Of a DNA stretch of 5,695 bases, positions 1-5,587 are shown piece after piece. Positions within the stretch are counted from its first letter, which is position 1, and each line of letters opens with the position of its first letter. The notes beneath the pieces are model-generated. The model was not told the origin of the DNA, searched no databases, and saw only the letters and a list, made by a program, of their open reading frames with translations. The position numbers and the translations under genes are program-made. Origin of the DNA: Pseudomonadota bacterium (GTDB lineage Bacteria; Pseudomonadota; Gammaproteobacteria; Xanthomonadales; Rhodanobacteraceae); contig JAFEEK010000067.1 in assembly GCA_018241165.1 (NCBI GenBank), forward strand, positions 1-5,695, in the 5' to 3' direction.

Positions 1-758
1 AGCACGGTGTCCACCTCCACGTCGGCTAACGCCGCGTGCAGCGCATCGCCCAGCGATTCCGCCTGCGCCGCATCGCCGTGGTGCAAGGCCAGCGCGCCGC
101 AGCAGCCCTGCGCGCGCGGCAAGACGACTTCGTAGCCGAGTGCTTGCAGCAAGTTTGTCGCCGCCGCATGCACGTCACGGTCCACGCTGGCGGCGACACA
201 GCCAAGGAATAGTCCGACTCGCCCGCGCGAGGCTTGAGTCGCGCGTGCCGGTATCGCATCGATATGCGGCAGTCGCGGCAATTCGGCCAGCATCCGCTCC
301 ATCCCGAATGGACGCGCCAACGCGCGCACCACCCGACTTTGCAGAACTTGTCGCAACCCGGGCAGATTCGCCACGCGCAGCAACATGCCAAGCAACCGCG
401 GCCGCGCCATCAGCCAGCCCAGCGCACGTGCGCGTCGAACCGGCGCGCCGCCGTCGGCCAGCCATGCCCGCGTCGTCGTGATCAGTTCGCCGTATTGCAC
501 CTTTGACGGACACACGCGTTCGCAGGCCATGCAGGCCAGGCAATTGTCCAGATGCACCAGGACCGACGGCGTGCGCTCGAGTTTGCCTTCGGCCAGCGCC
601 TGCGCGAAGGCAATGCGCCCGCGCGGGGATTCGGCCTCGGTCGCGGCAAGGCGGTAGGTCGGGCAATGCGGCAGGCACAGGCCGCATTTGACGCATTGGC
701 CGGCCAGCGCGGCGATGCGCCCTTCCACGGCCGACGCCGCCTTTACATTCGCTTGCAT
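1..758 (-). CDS. GlcF/LutA-like (Fe-S)-binding oxidoreductase subunit, 3' end beyond window
   Basis: I translated the minus strand from ATG at 758 and found 252 codons open to the left edge, so the C-terminal part is missing. Two ferredoxin-type 4Fe-4S motifs are visible: C22-x2-C25-x2-C28-x3-C32-P with the sequence CVKCGLCLPHCPTYR, and C73-x2-C76-x2-C79-x3-C83-P. Between them lies SPRGRI (44-49), typical of glycolate oxidase subunit GlcF. From about residue 181 a cysteine-rich CCG domain begins (FLGCVAAS, then QGCCGAL with C219-C220), where family members bind a further Fe-S cluster. Known members pass electrons from an FAD-linked 2-hydroxyacid dehydrogenase (glycolate or lactate) towards the respiratory chain at the membrane face. 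GlcF proteins are about 400 residues, so roughly 150 residues and probably a second CCG repeat are missing. No flavoprotein gene lies upstream; the next gene diverges. A LutA-like or other COG0247-type role remains possible. The family is secure, the substrate is not. Confidence 0.9.
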   Translation of the reverse strand, partial: MQANVKAASAVEGRIAALAGQCVKCGLCLPHCPTYRLAATEAESPRGRIAFAQALAEGKLERTPSVLVHLDNCLACMACERVCPSKVQYGELITTTRAWLADGGAPVRRARALGWLMARPRLLGMLLRVANLPGLRQVLQSRVVRALARPFGMERMLAELPRLPHIDAIPARATQASRGRVGLFLGCVAASVDRDVHAAATNLLQALGYEVVLPRAQGCCGALALHHGDAAQAESLGDALHAALADVEVDTV

Positions 759-764
759 GGCGCG

Positions 765-770
765 ATTGTA
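765..770 (-). promoter_or_regulatory. Candidate -10 box (TACAAT) of the Fe-S subunit gene
   Basis: On the minus strand the hexamer differs from TATAAT at one position. It ends six bases before the ATG at 758, so transcription starting seven bases downstream would begin on the A of that ATG. No purine-rich Shine-Dalgarno sequence precedes the ATG, which fits a leaderless mRNA. The -35 region is weak, so this could be chance. Confidence 0.3.
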
Positions 771-813
771 AACGCCGCGGCCACTGCCGCGTTGTTCCCG
801 GTCAAAGCCACCC

Positions 814-817
814 GGAG
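814..817 (+). promoter_or_regulatory. Ribosome binding site of the DUF1800 gene
   Basis: GGAG lies six bases before the ATG at 824. This supports that start, which also begins a well-formed signal peptide. Confidence 0.7.
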
Positions 818-823
818 TCCGCC

Positions 824-2326
824 ATGTTGCGCCACCGCATCCTGTTTGCTTCCACTGCCGCCATCATCACGGCCGCCAGCGGCGCGCGGGCCGCCGCCCC
901 GCCGAGCCATACCGACCTGCAATGGCTCGATCGCGTCACCTATGGCGTGAACTCGACCAGCCTGACCCGGTTCGAGCAGCTCGGTCGGCAAGGATTCCTC
1001 GACGACCAACTCGCCGCGCACGACGAACGCCTGCCGCCGGCGGTGCAGGCGCAGATCGACGCCATGCCGATCTCGCACCAGTCGATCGGGGACGACATCG
1101 CTGCGCTGGCTGCTGCGCGCGACAAGCTCAAGTCCATCGACGATGCCCAGGCCAAGGTCGAGGCGCGCAAGGCCCTGCGCAAGCAAGGCGTCGCGTTGGC
1201 GGTGCAGGCCCAGGAGCGCGAAATGCTGCGCGCGATCTACTCGCCGGCGCAATTGAAGGAACAGATGGTCTGGTTCTGGCTGAACCACTTCAACGTGTTC
1301 GATCGCAAGGGGCCGGAAGCCTGGCTCGATGCCGACTATGTCGAAAGCGCGATCCGCCCGAATGCGCTCGGCAATTTCCGCGACCTCGTCATGGCCACGC
1401 TGACCCATCCGGCGATGCTGGTGTACCTGGACAACGCGCGCAACGAGGCCAAGCACCACAACGAAAATTACGCACGCGAGCTGATGGAATTGCATACGCT
1501 CGGCGTGAATGCCGGCTACACCCAGAACGATGTGCAGGAAATGGTGCGGGTGCTGACGGGTGTCGGCGTGGCGTTGAATCCGCGCGAACCGCGGCTGCGC
1601 CCGAACCTGCAGGCGCGCTATGTCCGTCGCGGCGGTTTCGAATTCAATCCCGCACGCCACGACTTCGGCGACAAGGTGCTGCTCGGCCACACCATCCACG
1701 GCAGCGGTTTCGACGAGGTGCGCCAGGCCGTGGACCTGCTCGTGGCGCAACCGGCCTGCGCGCATTTCATCTCCGCCGAGCTCGCAACCTATTTCGTTTC
1801 CGACAATCCGCCGGCGGCGCTGGTCGATGCGATGGCGGACACGTTCCAGCGCACGCACGGCGACATCCGTTCGGTGCTGCGCACCCTGTTCGATTCGCCG
1901 CAGTTCGCCGCGTCGCTCGGCACCAAATTCAAGGATCCGATGCACTACGTGGTTTCGTCCGTGCGCCTGGCCTACGACGGCCGCGCCGCGCCGGATCCAC
2001 GTCGCCTGATCGCGTGGCTGAACAGCCAGGGTGAAGGCGAATTCGGCCACCAGACGCCGGACGGTTACCCGCTGGTTTCCAGCGCGTGGGATTCGTCCGG
2101 GCAGATGAGCGCACGCTTCGAACTGGCGCGCGCGATTGGCGTCGGCGACGTGCAACTGTTCGATGGCGTGGCCATGCCGACCGTGCCGCAGCTTTCAGGG
2201 CAATTGTTCGCCCAGGCGATCAAGCCGTGGCTGTCGCAACCTACGCTGGCCGCGCTGGGCAAGGCGCAATCGCCACCGGAATGGAACACCTACCTGCTCG
2301 CCGCACCCGAATCCAATTACCGCTGA
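824..2326 (+). CDS. DUF1800 family exported protein
   Basis: This is a 500-residue protein with a Sec-type signal peptide: basic MLRHR, hydrophobic 6-18, probable cleavage after ARA at residue 23. The mature protein opens with the DUF1800 N-terminal pattern (LDRVTYGVN, then an R-x-G-x-x-x-F-L-D-D-Q-L segment). Family hallmarks follow: a tryptophan-rich helix ending WFWLNHFNVF (150-159), MLVYLDNARNE, then NENYARELMELHTLG (213-227) running into GYTQNDVQEMVRVLTG. Later come FNPARHDFGDK, YFVSDNPPAAL and KFKDPMHYVVSSVRLAYDG (368-386). It ends in an EWN-x-(Y/F)-LLA-P-E tail (486-495), as I recall for other family members. Length fits a full-length member. The family is known mainly by co-occurrence with DUF1501, and I know of no established activity. 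It lies upstream of and is probably translationally coupled to the DUF1501 gene. Location is inferred as periplasmic or extracellular. Family call is very confident; function unknown. Confidence 0.93.
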   Translation: MLRHRILFASTAAIITAASGARAAAPPSHTDLQWLDRVTYGVNSTSLTRFEQLGRQGFLDDQLAAHDERLPPAVQAQIDAMPISHQSIGDDIAALAAARDKLKSIDDAQAKVEARKALRKQGVALAVQAQEREMLRAIYSPAQLKEQMVWFWLNHFNVFDRKGPEAWLDADYVESAIRPNALGNFRDLVMATLTHPAMLVYLDNARNEAKHHNENYARELMELHTLGVNAGYTQNDVQEMVRVLTGVGVALNPREPRLRPNLQARYVRRGGFEFNPARHDFGDKVLLGHTIHGSGFDEVRQAVDLLVAQPACAHFISAELATYFVSDNPPAALVDAMADTFQRTHGDIRSVLRTLFDSPQFAASLGTKFKDPMHYVVSSVRLAYDGRAAPDPRRLIAWLNSQGEGEFGHQTPDGYPLVSSAWDSSGQMSARFELARAIGVGDVQLFDGVAMPTVPQLSGQLFAQAIKPWLSQPTLAALGKAQSPPEWNTYLLAAPESNYR

Positions 2327-2329
2327 GGT
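2325..2329 (+). promoter_or_regulatory. Ribosome binding site overlapping the upstream stop codon
   Basis: GAGGT begins inside the TGA stop of the DUF1800 gene (2324-2326) and sits seven bases before the ATG at 2337. This fixes the DUF1501 start at 2337, although the frame is open further upstream. It also implies that ribosomes finishing the first gene can reinitiate on the second. Confidence 0.8.
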
Positions 2330-2336
2330 AACGACC

Positions 2337-3521
2337 ATGAATCGCCGCCATTTCCTGACCACCCTCGCCGCGTTGCCCGCCGCCGGACTCGCCGGACGCC
2401 TGTTTGCCGCACCGGCTTCATCGCCGCGCTTCCTGCTCGTGTTCCTGCGCGGCGGCTACGACTGCGCGAACCTGCTGGTGCCGTATTCGAGCGATTTCTA
2501 CTACGCGTCGCGGCCCACCATTGCCATTGCCCGGCCCGACTCGGCCGCCGCCGGCGCGCTGCGCCTGGATGCCGACTGGGCGCTCGCGCCCGCCGTGCGC
2601 GAGGCGCTGGAGCCGCTGTATGCGAAGAAGCAGCTCGCGTTCGTGCCGTTCGCCGGCACGCCGAACCTGTCGCGCAGCCACTTCGAAACGCAGGACGACA
2701 TCGAGCACGGTCTGCCGGAAAACGATCATGCCGACCGCTCCGGCTTCCTTGCGCGCCTGTCCGGTGCGCTCAATGGCAACGCCGCGCCGATCGCGTTCAC
2801 GCAATCCCTGCCGCTGAGCCTGCAAGGCGGCGGCGACGTGCCGAACATCTCGCTGGCGCGCGTGGGCAAGGCCGCATTCGATGCGCGCCAATCGGCGATC
2901 CTGGCCGAAATGTACAAGGACACCGCGCTGGCGCAACCGGTGGCCGAAGGCCTGGCGCTGCGCCAGCAGGTCGCCGGCGAATTCGCCGACGAGATGATGA
3001 AGGCCAGCCGAGGCGCGGTGAACGCGTACGGATTCACGCAACAGGCGCCGCGCATCGCGCAGATGATGCGCGACAAATACCGCATCGGCTTCATCGATGT
3101 CGGCGGTTGGGACACCCACGTCGGCGAAGGCGGCGCGCAGGGCGCGCTCGCGAACAATCTCGGCAACCTCGCGCGCGGACTCGCCGCGTACGCAAAGGCG
3201 ATGGAGGACGACTGGAAGGACACCACGGTCGTGGTCGTATCCGAATTCGGCCGCACCTTCCGCGAGAACGGCAACAAGGGCACCGACCACGGCCACGGTT
3301 CGGTGTACTGGGTGCTCGGCGGCGGCATCAACGGCGGCCGCGTCGCCGGCGAACAGGTGCGCGTGACCCAGGAAAACCTGCTGCAGAACCGCGATTTCCC
3401 CGTGCTCAACGATTACCGCAGCCTGCTCGGCGGCGTGTTCGGTCGGCTATGGGGCATGAATGCAACGCAGCTTGCGAACGTGTTTCCGCAGACCAGGGCG
3501 GAAGACTTGCGGCTGGTTTGA
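2337..3521 (+). CDS. DUF1501 family protein, Tat-exported
   Basis: This is a 394-residue protein. The N-terminus MNRRHFLTTLAALPAAGLAG is a twin-arginine signal (R3-R4, F6-L7), with likely cleavage near FAAPA (23-27). Family motifs in order are FLRGGYDCANLLVPY (36-50), SHFETQDDIEHG (114-125), RSGFLARL, VGGWDTH (255-261), SEFGRTF (302-308) and NGNKGTDHGHGS (311-322), ending in a GGGINGGRVAGE segment. The conserved Asp and His residues (D42, H115, D259, H261, D317, H318, H320) could bind metal; DUF1501 is usually grouped near the alkaline phosphatase/sulfatase superfamily, where a D-H-G motif ligates metal. Enzyme activity is therefore an inference. The frame is open back to 2136, but the GAGGT site and the Tat signal fix the start at 2337. 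It forms an operon with the preceding DUF1800 gene. Tat export suggests folding, and perhaps cofactor loading, before export. Substrate unknown. Confidence 0.93.
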   Translation: MNRRHFLTTLAALPAAGLAGRLFAAPASSPRFLLVFLRGGYDCANLLVPYSSDFYYASRPTIAIARPDSAAAGALRLDADWALAPAVREALEPLYAKKQLAFVPFAGTPNLSRSHFETQDDIEHGLPENDHADRSGFLARLSGALNGNAAPIAFTQSLPLSLQGGGDVPNISLARVGKAAFDARQSAILAEMYKDTALAQPVAEGLALRQQVAGEFADEMMKASRGAVNAYGFTQQAPRIAQMMRDKYRIGFIDVGGWDTHVGEGGAQGALANNLGNLARGLAAYAKAMEDDWKDTTVVVVSEFGRTFRENGNKGTDHGHGSVYWVLGGGINGGRVAGEQVRVTQENLLQNRDFPVLNDYRSLLGGVFGRLWGMNATQLANVFPQTRAEDLRLV

Positions 3522-3564
3522 GAGACCGCCCACCAGCGAAGCGGGAGTATCCTTGCGCGATCCG

Positions 3565-3570
3565 CAGGAG
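3565..3570 (+). promoter_or_regulatory. Ribosome binding site of the O-methyltransferase
   Basis: CAGGAG lies six bases before the ATG at 3577. The frame is open back to 3460, overlapping the DUF1501 gene, but this site and the family N-terminus support 3577 as the start. Confidence 0.8.
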
Positions 3571-3576
3571 ATCGCC

Positions 3577-4233
3577 ATGGCCCGCCGTTTCGCCGCATCC
3601 GAATCCATCGAATCCTATGTCTGGTCGAATTCGCGCGAGAGCGACGTCGCCGCCCGCCTGCGCGAGGAAACCGCCAAGCTGCCGCAGGCCGGCATGCAGA
3701 TCGGTCCGGATCAGGCCGCATTCCTGGCCCTGCTCGTACGTTCGATCGGCGCGAAGCGCTGCATCGAGATCGGCACCTTCACCGGCATGAGCGCGCTGGC
3801 GGTCGCGTCCGCATTACCCGATGACGGCAAGTTGATTTGCTGCGACATCAGCGAAGAGTGGACGTCGATCGCGCGCCGTTACTGGACGCAAGCCGGCGTC
3901 GCCGCGCGCATCGATTTGCGCCTGGCACCCGCGCTCGACAGCCTGCGCGATCTGGCTGCGCACGGCGGCAAGGGCCGCTACGATTTCGCCTTCATCGATG
4001 CAGACAAATCCGGCTACGACGCCTATTACGAGGCCTGCCTGGACCTGCTGCGCACGGGTGGACTGATCGCGCTGGACAACATGTTGTGGTCGGGCAAGGT
4101 CGCCGACGCAAGCGTGCACGACGCCGACACCGACGCGATCCGCGCGCTCAACGCGAAGATCCACGCCGACCGGCGCGTCGAACCGGTACTGCTCACGATC
4201 GGAGATGGCGTGATGCTGGTGCGCAAGCGCTGA
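3577..4233 (+). CDS. Class I SAM-dependent O-methyltransferase, CCoAOMT/catechol type
   Basis: This 218-residue protein has no signal peptide and is presumably cytosolic. Length and motifs match the Methyltransf_3 (caffeoyl-CoA/catechol O-methyltransferase) family. The SAM-binding motif I is EIGTFTGMSALAVASALP (64-81), and an acidic D follows in the CCDIS strand. FIDADK (139-144) and LDNMLWSGKV (166-175) supply the divalent metal site: D141, D167 and N168. The 26-residue spacing between the two Asp ligands equals that of the plant enzyme as I remember it (Asp163/Asp189/Asn190). Known members use Mg2+ to transfer a methyl group from S-adenosylmethionine to one hydroxyl of a catechol-like substrate. 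The bacterial substrate cannot be read from sequence. The gene starts 55 bases after the DUF1501 stop on the same strand, so co-transcription is possible, but a functional link is unsupported. Catalytic residues appear intact. Confidence 0.9.
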   Translation: MARRFAASESIESYVWSNSRESDVAARLREETAKLPQAGMQIGPDQAAFLALLVRSIGAKRCIEIGTFTGMSALAVASALPDDGKLICCDISEEWTSIARRYWTQAGVAARIDLRLAPALDSLRDLAAHGGKGRYDFAFIDADKSGYDAYYEACLDLLRTGGLIALDNMLWSGKVADASVHDADTDAIRALNAKIHADRRVEPVLLTIGDGVMLVRKR

Positions 4234-4238
4234 ACCGA

Positions 4239-4964
4239 CTATTTGATCGGCTTCGCCGGCAGCCTCGACGGATCGAATCCGCTGACTTCGAATTCGGCGT
4301 TGAATTCGCCGCTGCCCTTGAGCTTGACGCCGACCGCGATGGTTTTCGCCTTTTCGAGCTTGGCGATAAAGCCCTTGTCGTCGTCGATGAACAGCGCCGG
4401 CTCGCCGGTCGGCGGAATCGTCGCCTTCATGTGTTGCGGCTTGTCGCCGTCGAAACTCACCGGCAAGGTCGCGCAGCCGCCCTTGCAATCGAACGTGGCG
4501 TTGTCGAGCAGCAGGTACACGCTGCGGCCCCACTTGGGATGCTGGCGCAGCACCAGGCGCAGGCGCGCGCTCGGCAGCTTCGGAGCATCCTTGCTTGCGA
4601 TCGCGGCGGCGTATTGCGTGCCGCCGTCCTCGGCCGTGACGGTGTAGCTCCACAGCCCGGCAAGCCGGCGCGTATTGGCGATGGTGGCGGCCTTGTCGCG
4701 CGTTTCGTCCAGGGTCTTCCGCACCTGCGCCGCAGCGGTTGAATCCGGCCAGTTCGCCAGGACTTCGCTACCCAACGACACGGCGATATCCCAACTGCCG
4801 CTCTTGCGCATTTGCTCGTACAGCGCGGTTTCTTTCGCCGCCTTGGCTTCCGCTGCGGCTTTGGCGGCGACCGCGGGATCGACCGGCGGCGGCGCGTTGC
4901 CGCCGGAACAGGCGGCAAGAACCGTGGCGATCACGGCGATGAACAGCGAAGACTTCGAAGACAT
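4239..4964 (-). CDS. Uncharacterised lipoprotein
   Basis: This is a 241-residue protein that I cannot assign to a named family. The N-terminus has a lipoprotein signal, with hydrophobic 7-17 and lipobox LAAC at 16-19, so C19 should be lipidated. Ser at +2 argues for outer-membrane sorting in a Gram-negative cell. Residues 27-45 are Pro/Ala then Ala/Lys/Glu-rich, a flexible linker running into a helix. A second helical stretch covers about 46-100, with regular Arg/Lys/Glu. From LAGLWSYTV (101-109) onward the sequence looks beta-rich. It contains a C160-x3-C164 pair (DCKGGC) that could form a disulfide, and a KLKGSGEFNAEFEVSGF (214-230) strand pair near the end. It converges with the methyltransferase, leaving 5 bases between stop codons. 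It lies 44 bases downstream of the DUF4124 gene on the same strand, so the two may share a transcript. AAGGG sits six bases before the ATG. Confidence 0.85.
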   Translation of the reverse strand: MSSKSSLFIAVIATVLAACSGGNAPPPVDPAVAAKAAAEAKAAKETALYEQMRKSGSWDIAVSLGSEVLANWPDSTAAAQVRKTLDETRDKAATIANTRRLAGLWSYTVTAEDGGTQYAAAIASKDAPKLPSARLRLVLRQHPKWGRSVYLLLDNATFDCKGGCATLPVSFDGDKPQHMKATIPPTGEPALFIDDDKGFIAKLEKAKTIAVGVKLKGSGEFNAEFEVSGFDPSRLPAKPIK

Positions 4965-4970
4965 GCGGCA

Positions 4971-4975
4971 CCCTT
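4971..4975 (-). promoter_or_regulatory. Ribosome binding site of the lipoprotein gene
   Basis: AAGGG on the minus strand, six bases before the ATG at 4964. It is a modest match, and the lipoprotein signal that follows supports the same start. Confidence 0.5.
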
Positions 4976-4988
4976 GGCGGATGGCGCC

Positions 4989-5005
4989 AAAGATACCCGA
5001 TCTTT
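4989..5005. repeat. Perfect 6-bp inverted repeat between the two minus-strand genes
   Basis: AAAGAT and ATCTTT flank a five-base ACCCG centre, all in the 44-base gap between the DUF4124 stop (5009) and the lipoprotein start (4964). The stem is AT-rich and has no long T-run on either strand, so it is a poor intrinsic terminator. An operator or a weak processing hairpin is possible. The low GC stands out against the surroundings. Confidence 0.4.
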
Positions 5006-5008
5006 GTT

Positions 5009-5575
5009 TCAGGCGCAGGGATCGCGCCCGAGATTCTTGTCATAAGTGGATACGTGTTCGTCGAATTCGTGCCCGCCGCGGCCGATGGAACCGGCGCGGC
5101 GCATCTGCGCACATGCATCCTCGCGCGGCACCAGGTGGCCGGACACGCTCACCGATGCGCCTGCGCCGCGTCCTTTCCCGCGACCGGCGCTGCCGCCTTC
5201 TGGGGCCAGCGAGCGCGGACAGGCCCCTAGCCGGTAGAACACGCGCCCGTCGCTGGCGCGGCATTCGTAGGCCGTGTCGCGATGGCTGTTGTGCGTTTCG
5301 AAACGCGCGGGTCGAGCGTTGGCGCGCGCAGAACTCGTCTCGACCGCATACTTCGGCGATGGCGCGTAGGTTGGCGCTGGCGCGATTTCCACATCGCTTT
5401 GCATCTGCGCCGCCGCGCAGACGTGATCCTGAAACGTGATGGCGCCGCTCGCGTCCACGCATTTGTAGACCGCTCCGGCGCGCACGCCGAATGCCAGGCA
5501 CAGAAGCAACCATCCCGCCAGCCATTCGTACCAGCGCATGCTGCGTCCGCTGGCGATGTATCGTTCGTGCTGCAT
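5009..5575 (-). CDS. DUF4124 domain-containing envelope protein with duplicated Cys motif
   Basis: This is a 188-residue protein. A hydrophobic segment at about 18-32 (WLAGWLLLCLAFGV) acts as a signal peptide or anchor, and cleavage is plausible after RAGA (35). The mature start, VYKCVDASGAITFQDHVC (36-53), is a DUF4124 motif. The same pattern recurs at 103-119 (YECRASDGRVFYRLGAC): both are 17 residues, with Cys at positions 3 and 17 and Gly at 8. A Pro/Ala/Ser linker (64-90) separates them, and a Gly/Arg-rich low-complexity stretch (127-140) follows. The C-terminal part has C155 and C187 bracketing a polar segment that ends STYDKNLGRDPC, which might form a disulfide in the periplasm. The start at 5575 is chosen because GGAGG lies seven bases upstream. 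The frame is open to the window edge, so a longer form is not strictly excluded, and the ATG at 5539 is a weaker alternative. DUF4124 function is unknown. Confidence 0.82.
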   Translation of the reverse strand: MQHERYIASGRSMRWYEWLAGWLLLCLAFGVRAGAVYKCVDASGAITFQDHVCAAAQMQSDVEIAPAPTYAPSPKYAVETSSARANARPARFETHNSHRDTAYECRASDGRVFYRLGACPRSLAPEGGSAGRGKGRGAGASVSVSGHLVPREDACAQMRRAGSIGRGGHEFDEHVSTYDKNLGRDPCA

Positions 5576-5582
5576 GATCCGC

Positions 5583-5587
5583 CCTCC
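5583..5587 (-). promoter_or_regulatory. Strong ribosome binding site of the DUF4124 gene
   Basis: GGAGG on the minus strand, seven bases before the ATG at 5575. It is the best Shine-Dalgarno match in the window and decides the start over in-frame alternatives upstream (GTG at 5650) and downstream (ATG at 5539). Confidence 0.8.

Larger units (their letters stand above)
759..823. promoter_or_regulatory. Divergent intergenic spacer with candidate promoter(s)
   Basis: This 65-base gap separates the minus-strand Fe-S gene from the plus-strand DUF1800 operon, so promoters for both must lie here or inside the flanking genes. On the minus strand, TACAAT at 770-765 matches the -10 consensus at five of six positions, but I see no convincing -35 box at 16-18 bases. 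For the plus strand I could not identify a credible -10/-35 pair. Confidence 0.4.

Noticed and set aside
175..696. Minus-strand frame of 173 codons inside the Fe-S gene
   Set aside because: It is out of frame with the two 4Fe-4S motifs and the CCG motif, and its Arg/Ala/Gly-rich composition is that of a frame shadow.
743..2155. Long minus-strand open frame (470 codons) opposite the DUF1800 gene
   Set aside because: Its product is His/Arg/Val-rich with no domain I know. It mirrors the codon pattern of a well-recognised gene on the plus strand, as expected for an antisense frame in GC-rich DNA.
2418..3296. Minus-strand open frame (292 codons) opposite the DUF1501 gene
   Set aside because: The plus strand here encodes all the DUF1501 motifs; the antisense product is Arg/Ala-rich and lacks a recognisable start site.
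3518..3553. TTGAGA and TATCCT as a promoter for the methyltransferase
   Set aside because: Both hexamers are passable, but they are 24 bases apart, too far for a standard sigma-70 promoter.
3460..3576. Upstream extension of the methyltransferase frame into the DUF1501 gene
   Set aside because: The extra 39 residues lack family similarity, and CAGGAG before the ATG at 3577 gives a start that fits the usual length of about 220 residues.
4234..4260. Small hairpins (CCGA...TCGG, CGGC-TTC-GCCG) as a bidirectional terminator
   Set aside because: The stems are only four base pairs long and no T-run follows on either strand; they lie partly within lipoprotein coding sequence.
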